43,044 nt of DNA. Origin: a virus. Position 1 is the first letter of the stretch. Each line of letters starts with the position of its first letter. This document shows positions 41,513-43,044 of this stretch, piece after piece. The stretch is taken from positions 1 to 43,044 of IMG/VR virus record IMGVR_UViG_3300009008_000083; one strand, given 5' to 3'. The notes under the pieces are model-generated. The model saw only the letters and a list, made by a program, of their open reading frames with translations. It had not been told where the DNA came from and made no database searches. The position numbers and the translations under genes are program-made.

Positions 41513-42807
41513 TACTCAACCTCGGTGGGAGGCTCCTCCCCGGTAGGACTACCCGGAAACTTCCCATCCAAGATACCCTGCAACTCGCTGACGACCTCGG
41601 CATCAACGTCAATGTCATCCGGGTCTTGCGTAGCGGCAACGGTCGGCACCGAGGCGAGAGCTTGCAGTGCCATCTCCTTGAGGTCGTCCTCCTTGTCGTG
41701 CTTACGGATAGCGGCCTTGAACTTGTCCAGACCCTGCTCCTTCAACACAGCACCGGTGGGCAACTCCCATGTGTACCATCCACCGCCACCCTTTTTGATA
41801 AGCCCGTAGGCAACGGAAATCTCGATCATGCTGCGAAGATCATCGATCCCGGCCCCGTACTCCAAAAAGAAGAACGCCTGACGACCCTGTGCGGCAGAGA
41901 CCTTGCACTTGTCGATCCGACAAACCACCTTGTTGGCGGTCGCAACATCTTCCATCTTCCGGGTCAAAGCATCCCGCACCTTGCTCTTCTCAGTGCCGAT
42001 GCGACGGAGGGTCATACGCAGTTCCGAATAGAACTTCCATGCCCAACCACCCTGCTCGGTCGTGGTTGGCCCACCGTAGCCGCCGCCCCCGGTGTTGATC
42101 TTGCTGCGAATCTGACTGATCCCTACAACGCAGGTGTTGGTACGGGAGATCATGGCTTTCAACTGCGGGAGATACTCGGACCACTTTGCGGCCTTGGCTC
42201 CCACCCGGCCAATCTCACCCTTCTCTACGATCTTCTGTTCCCACTGGGCCTGAGTCGCCCCGGCAGCAACGGAATCAATAACCACCAGATCCACACCGGC
42301 CTTGGCCATCCCCCAAAGGTAGGCCATTCCCTTTTCCAGCGTTTCTGGCTGCACCAGAAGGAACTGCTCGGGGTCTTCAACTGGAACACCCAACGCCTTA
42401 GCGTAGGCGATGTCAATGGCATGTTCCCAGTCGATGTAGCAAACCTCACCCCCGTTCGCACAGGTCTCAGCCGCAACATGCAACGCCAACGTGGTCTTCC
42501 CGCTGGCCTCGGCCCCGTAGATGTTGACCAGACGACCTCGGGGAAGACCCGGACATGGCATCACCCCCATGCGGTTCGGGATACCTCCAATGAGGTGATC
42601 TACCACAGAGGAACCGCTAGGCAGGTGAGGGTGCGACCGCTGAAAGCGATCCTCATCCACCGCAACTACGCTGTCCTCATCGTCCTTGAAAATCTTGGAC
42701 ATGACCGCACGGGCCTGTCCCAACGCACCTCCCTTCTTCTTTTTCGCTGGTGCCTTCTTGCGAGGCTTCTTGGTTTTCGTACCGTCGTCATCCTTCTTTT
42801 TGACCAT
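41512..42807 (-). CDS. recA: RecA recombinase
   Basis: This protein of 431 residues starts at ATG 42807, 6 nt after AGGAGG; an adjacent ATG (42810) is only 3 nt away. After a Lys-rich N-terminus it has the RecA core: LVNIYGAEASGKTTL with Walker A (98-105), YIDWEHAID with the catalytic Glu, DLVVIDSVAA (Walker B), and ISQIRSKINTGGGGYGGPTTT matching loop L1/L2 regions. It coats single-stranded DNA and drives strand exchange. It is longer than E. coli RecA (353) through a basic N-terminus and acidic C-terminus. It is the second gene of the visible recombination operon and its stop overlaps the Rad50-N start. Confidence 0.95.
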   Translation of the reverse strand: MVKKKDDDGTKTKKPRKKAPAKKKKGGALGQARAVMSKIFKDDEDSVVAVDEDRFQRSHPHLPSGSSVVDHLIGGIPNRMGVMPCPGLPRGRLVNIYGAEASGKTTLALHVAAETCANGGEVCYIDWEHAIDIAYAKALGVPVEDPEQFLLVQPETLEKGMAYLWGMAKAGVDLVVIDSVAAGATQAQWEQKIVEKGEIGRVGAKAAKWSEYLPQLKAMISRTNTCVVGISQIRSKINTGGGGYGGPTTTEQGGWAWKFYSELRMTLRRIGTEKSKVRDALTRKMEDVATANKVVCRIDKCKVSAAQGRQAFFFLEYGAGIDDLRSMIEISVAYGLIKKGGGGWYTWELPTGAVLKEQGLDKFKAAIRKHDKEDDLKEMALQALASVPTVAATQDPDDIDVDAEVVSELQGILDGKFPGSPTGEEPPTEVE

Positions 42808-43044
42808 CATCGTCCTCCTGCTGTGTCCACCGGAAAAACCGCTCGTCTTCCCTATACAAGATACCCCTTTTGATCGTCTGCCCTGCCCTCTTCCCACGCA
42901 CATAAGTATGAATCAGCGTGAACTGCTTTTTCTCAACAGGAGTCAGGTCCGATTCTTTGAGTTCCCCATCCAGAAACTGCCAAAATCGACAGGCAATGTA
43001 GGCGACCCAATAGGCGTCCGCCTCATTATGGTTCCAACGTCCCG
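42788..43044 (-). CDS. Probable RuvC-like Holliday junction resolvase, C-terminal part (5' end outside window)
   Basis: An open frame enters from the right edge (in phase from 43042) and ends with TGA at 42788-42790, overlapping the recA start by 20 bp. About 84 residues are visible: NHNEADAYWVAYIACRFW, then LTPVEKKQFT and a basic end. The NEADA-x-W/L-x-A motif followed by LTPxE resembles the last acidic motif and C-terminal helix of RuvC-type phage resolvases. The neighbouring recombination genes agree. The N-terminal catalytic part is outside the window. Confidence 0.6.
   Translation of the reverse strand, partial: GRWNHNEADAYWVAYIACRFWQFLDGELKESDLTPVEKKQFTLIHTYVRGKRAGQTIKRGILYREDERFFRWTQQEDDDGQKEG

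Noticed and set aside
41626-42873. Plus-strand open frame of about 415 codons opposite recA
   Set aside because: It is fully antisense to a well-supported recA and has no recognisable domain or ribosome binding site.
1-43044. tRNA genes, rRNA, insertion sequences, integrase or attachment sites
   Set aside because: None could be recognised by eye. Gaps between genes are mostly under 100 bp and no transposase or integrase motifs were seen. A tRNA scan would be needed to exclude small RNA genes.

Overview
The window is a 43-kb piece of a tailed double-stranded DNA phage genome (Caudoviricetes), GC-rich by eye and tightly packed. HK97-type head genes (major capsid protein, maturation protease, portal, large terminase) lie beside a phage replication and recombination module, and nothing looks like host housekeeping context. 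The host cannot be read from the sequence. The one exported protein, a small cysteine-rich lipoprotein, resembles secreted proteins of Gram-negative lineages such as Myxococcota, but this is only a hint. Almost every gene is on the minus strand, with short gaps, ATGA/TAATG overlaps and strong AGGAGG-type ribosome binding sites, so the gene order below runs from high to low coordinates.

Right part (about 43.0 to 28.5 kb): recombination, replication, nucleic-acid repair and regulation. In transcription order: the C-terminal part of a probable RuvC-like resolvase, RecA, the N-terminal half of a Rad50/SbcC ATPase, an Mre11/SbcD nuclease, an HNH nuclease, a T4-Pnkp-like polynucleotide kinase/3'-phosphatase, three small proteins (two with zinc-binding cysteines), an RlaP-type nucleotidyltransferase, a Cas4/AddB-like Fe-S nuclease, a small coiled-coil protein, a DnaN-like sliding clamp, the separately encoded C-terminal half of a Rad50-like ATPase, two unknowns, a TOPRIM primase, a degenerate phage metallopeptidase-like protein, a DnaX-like clamp loader and a NusG-like elongation factor. 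A sigma-region-4-like double-HTH protein follows behind its own candidate promoter. No DNA polymerase or replicative helicase is in the window.

Middle and left part (27.8 to 3.0 kb): virion genes. Beta-rich appendage proteins and several unknown virion-associated proteins precede a candidate small terminase, the large terminase, portal, a giant multi-enzyme 'polyvalent' protein (2H phosphoesterase, CCA-type nucleotidyltransferase, HELGH metallopeptidase, topoisomerase IB), the head maturation protease, an acidic scaffold-like protein with two EF-hands, a probable decoration protein and the major capsid protein, ending at a strong terminator. Sheath, tube, tape-measure, baseplate and lysis genes are not in the window.

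Far left: a LAGLIDADG endonuclease fused to a DNA methyltransferase (minus strand) converges with a two-gene plus-strand operon for a lipoprotein and an HEHQH metallopeptidase-like protein.

The most interesting themes are: (1) the polyvalent protein, which with a short motif of the type RVAARWLxKxA shared by several head-region proteins suggests a set of proteins packaged in the capsid and delivered with the DNA; (2) RNA-repair chemistry (Pnkp, RlaP, CCA-type nucleotidyltransferase, 2H phosphoesterase) that could reverse host tRNA cleavage; (3) a Rad50-like ATPase split into two genes about 7 kb apart; (4) a homing-endonuclease/methyltransferase fusion; and (5) EF-hands in a capsid scaffold-like protein.
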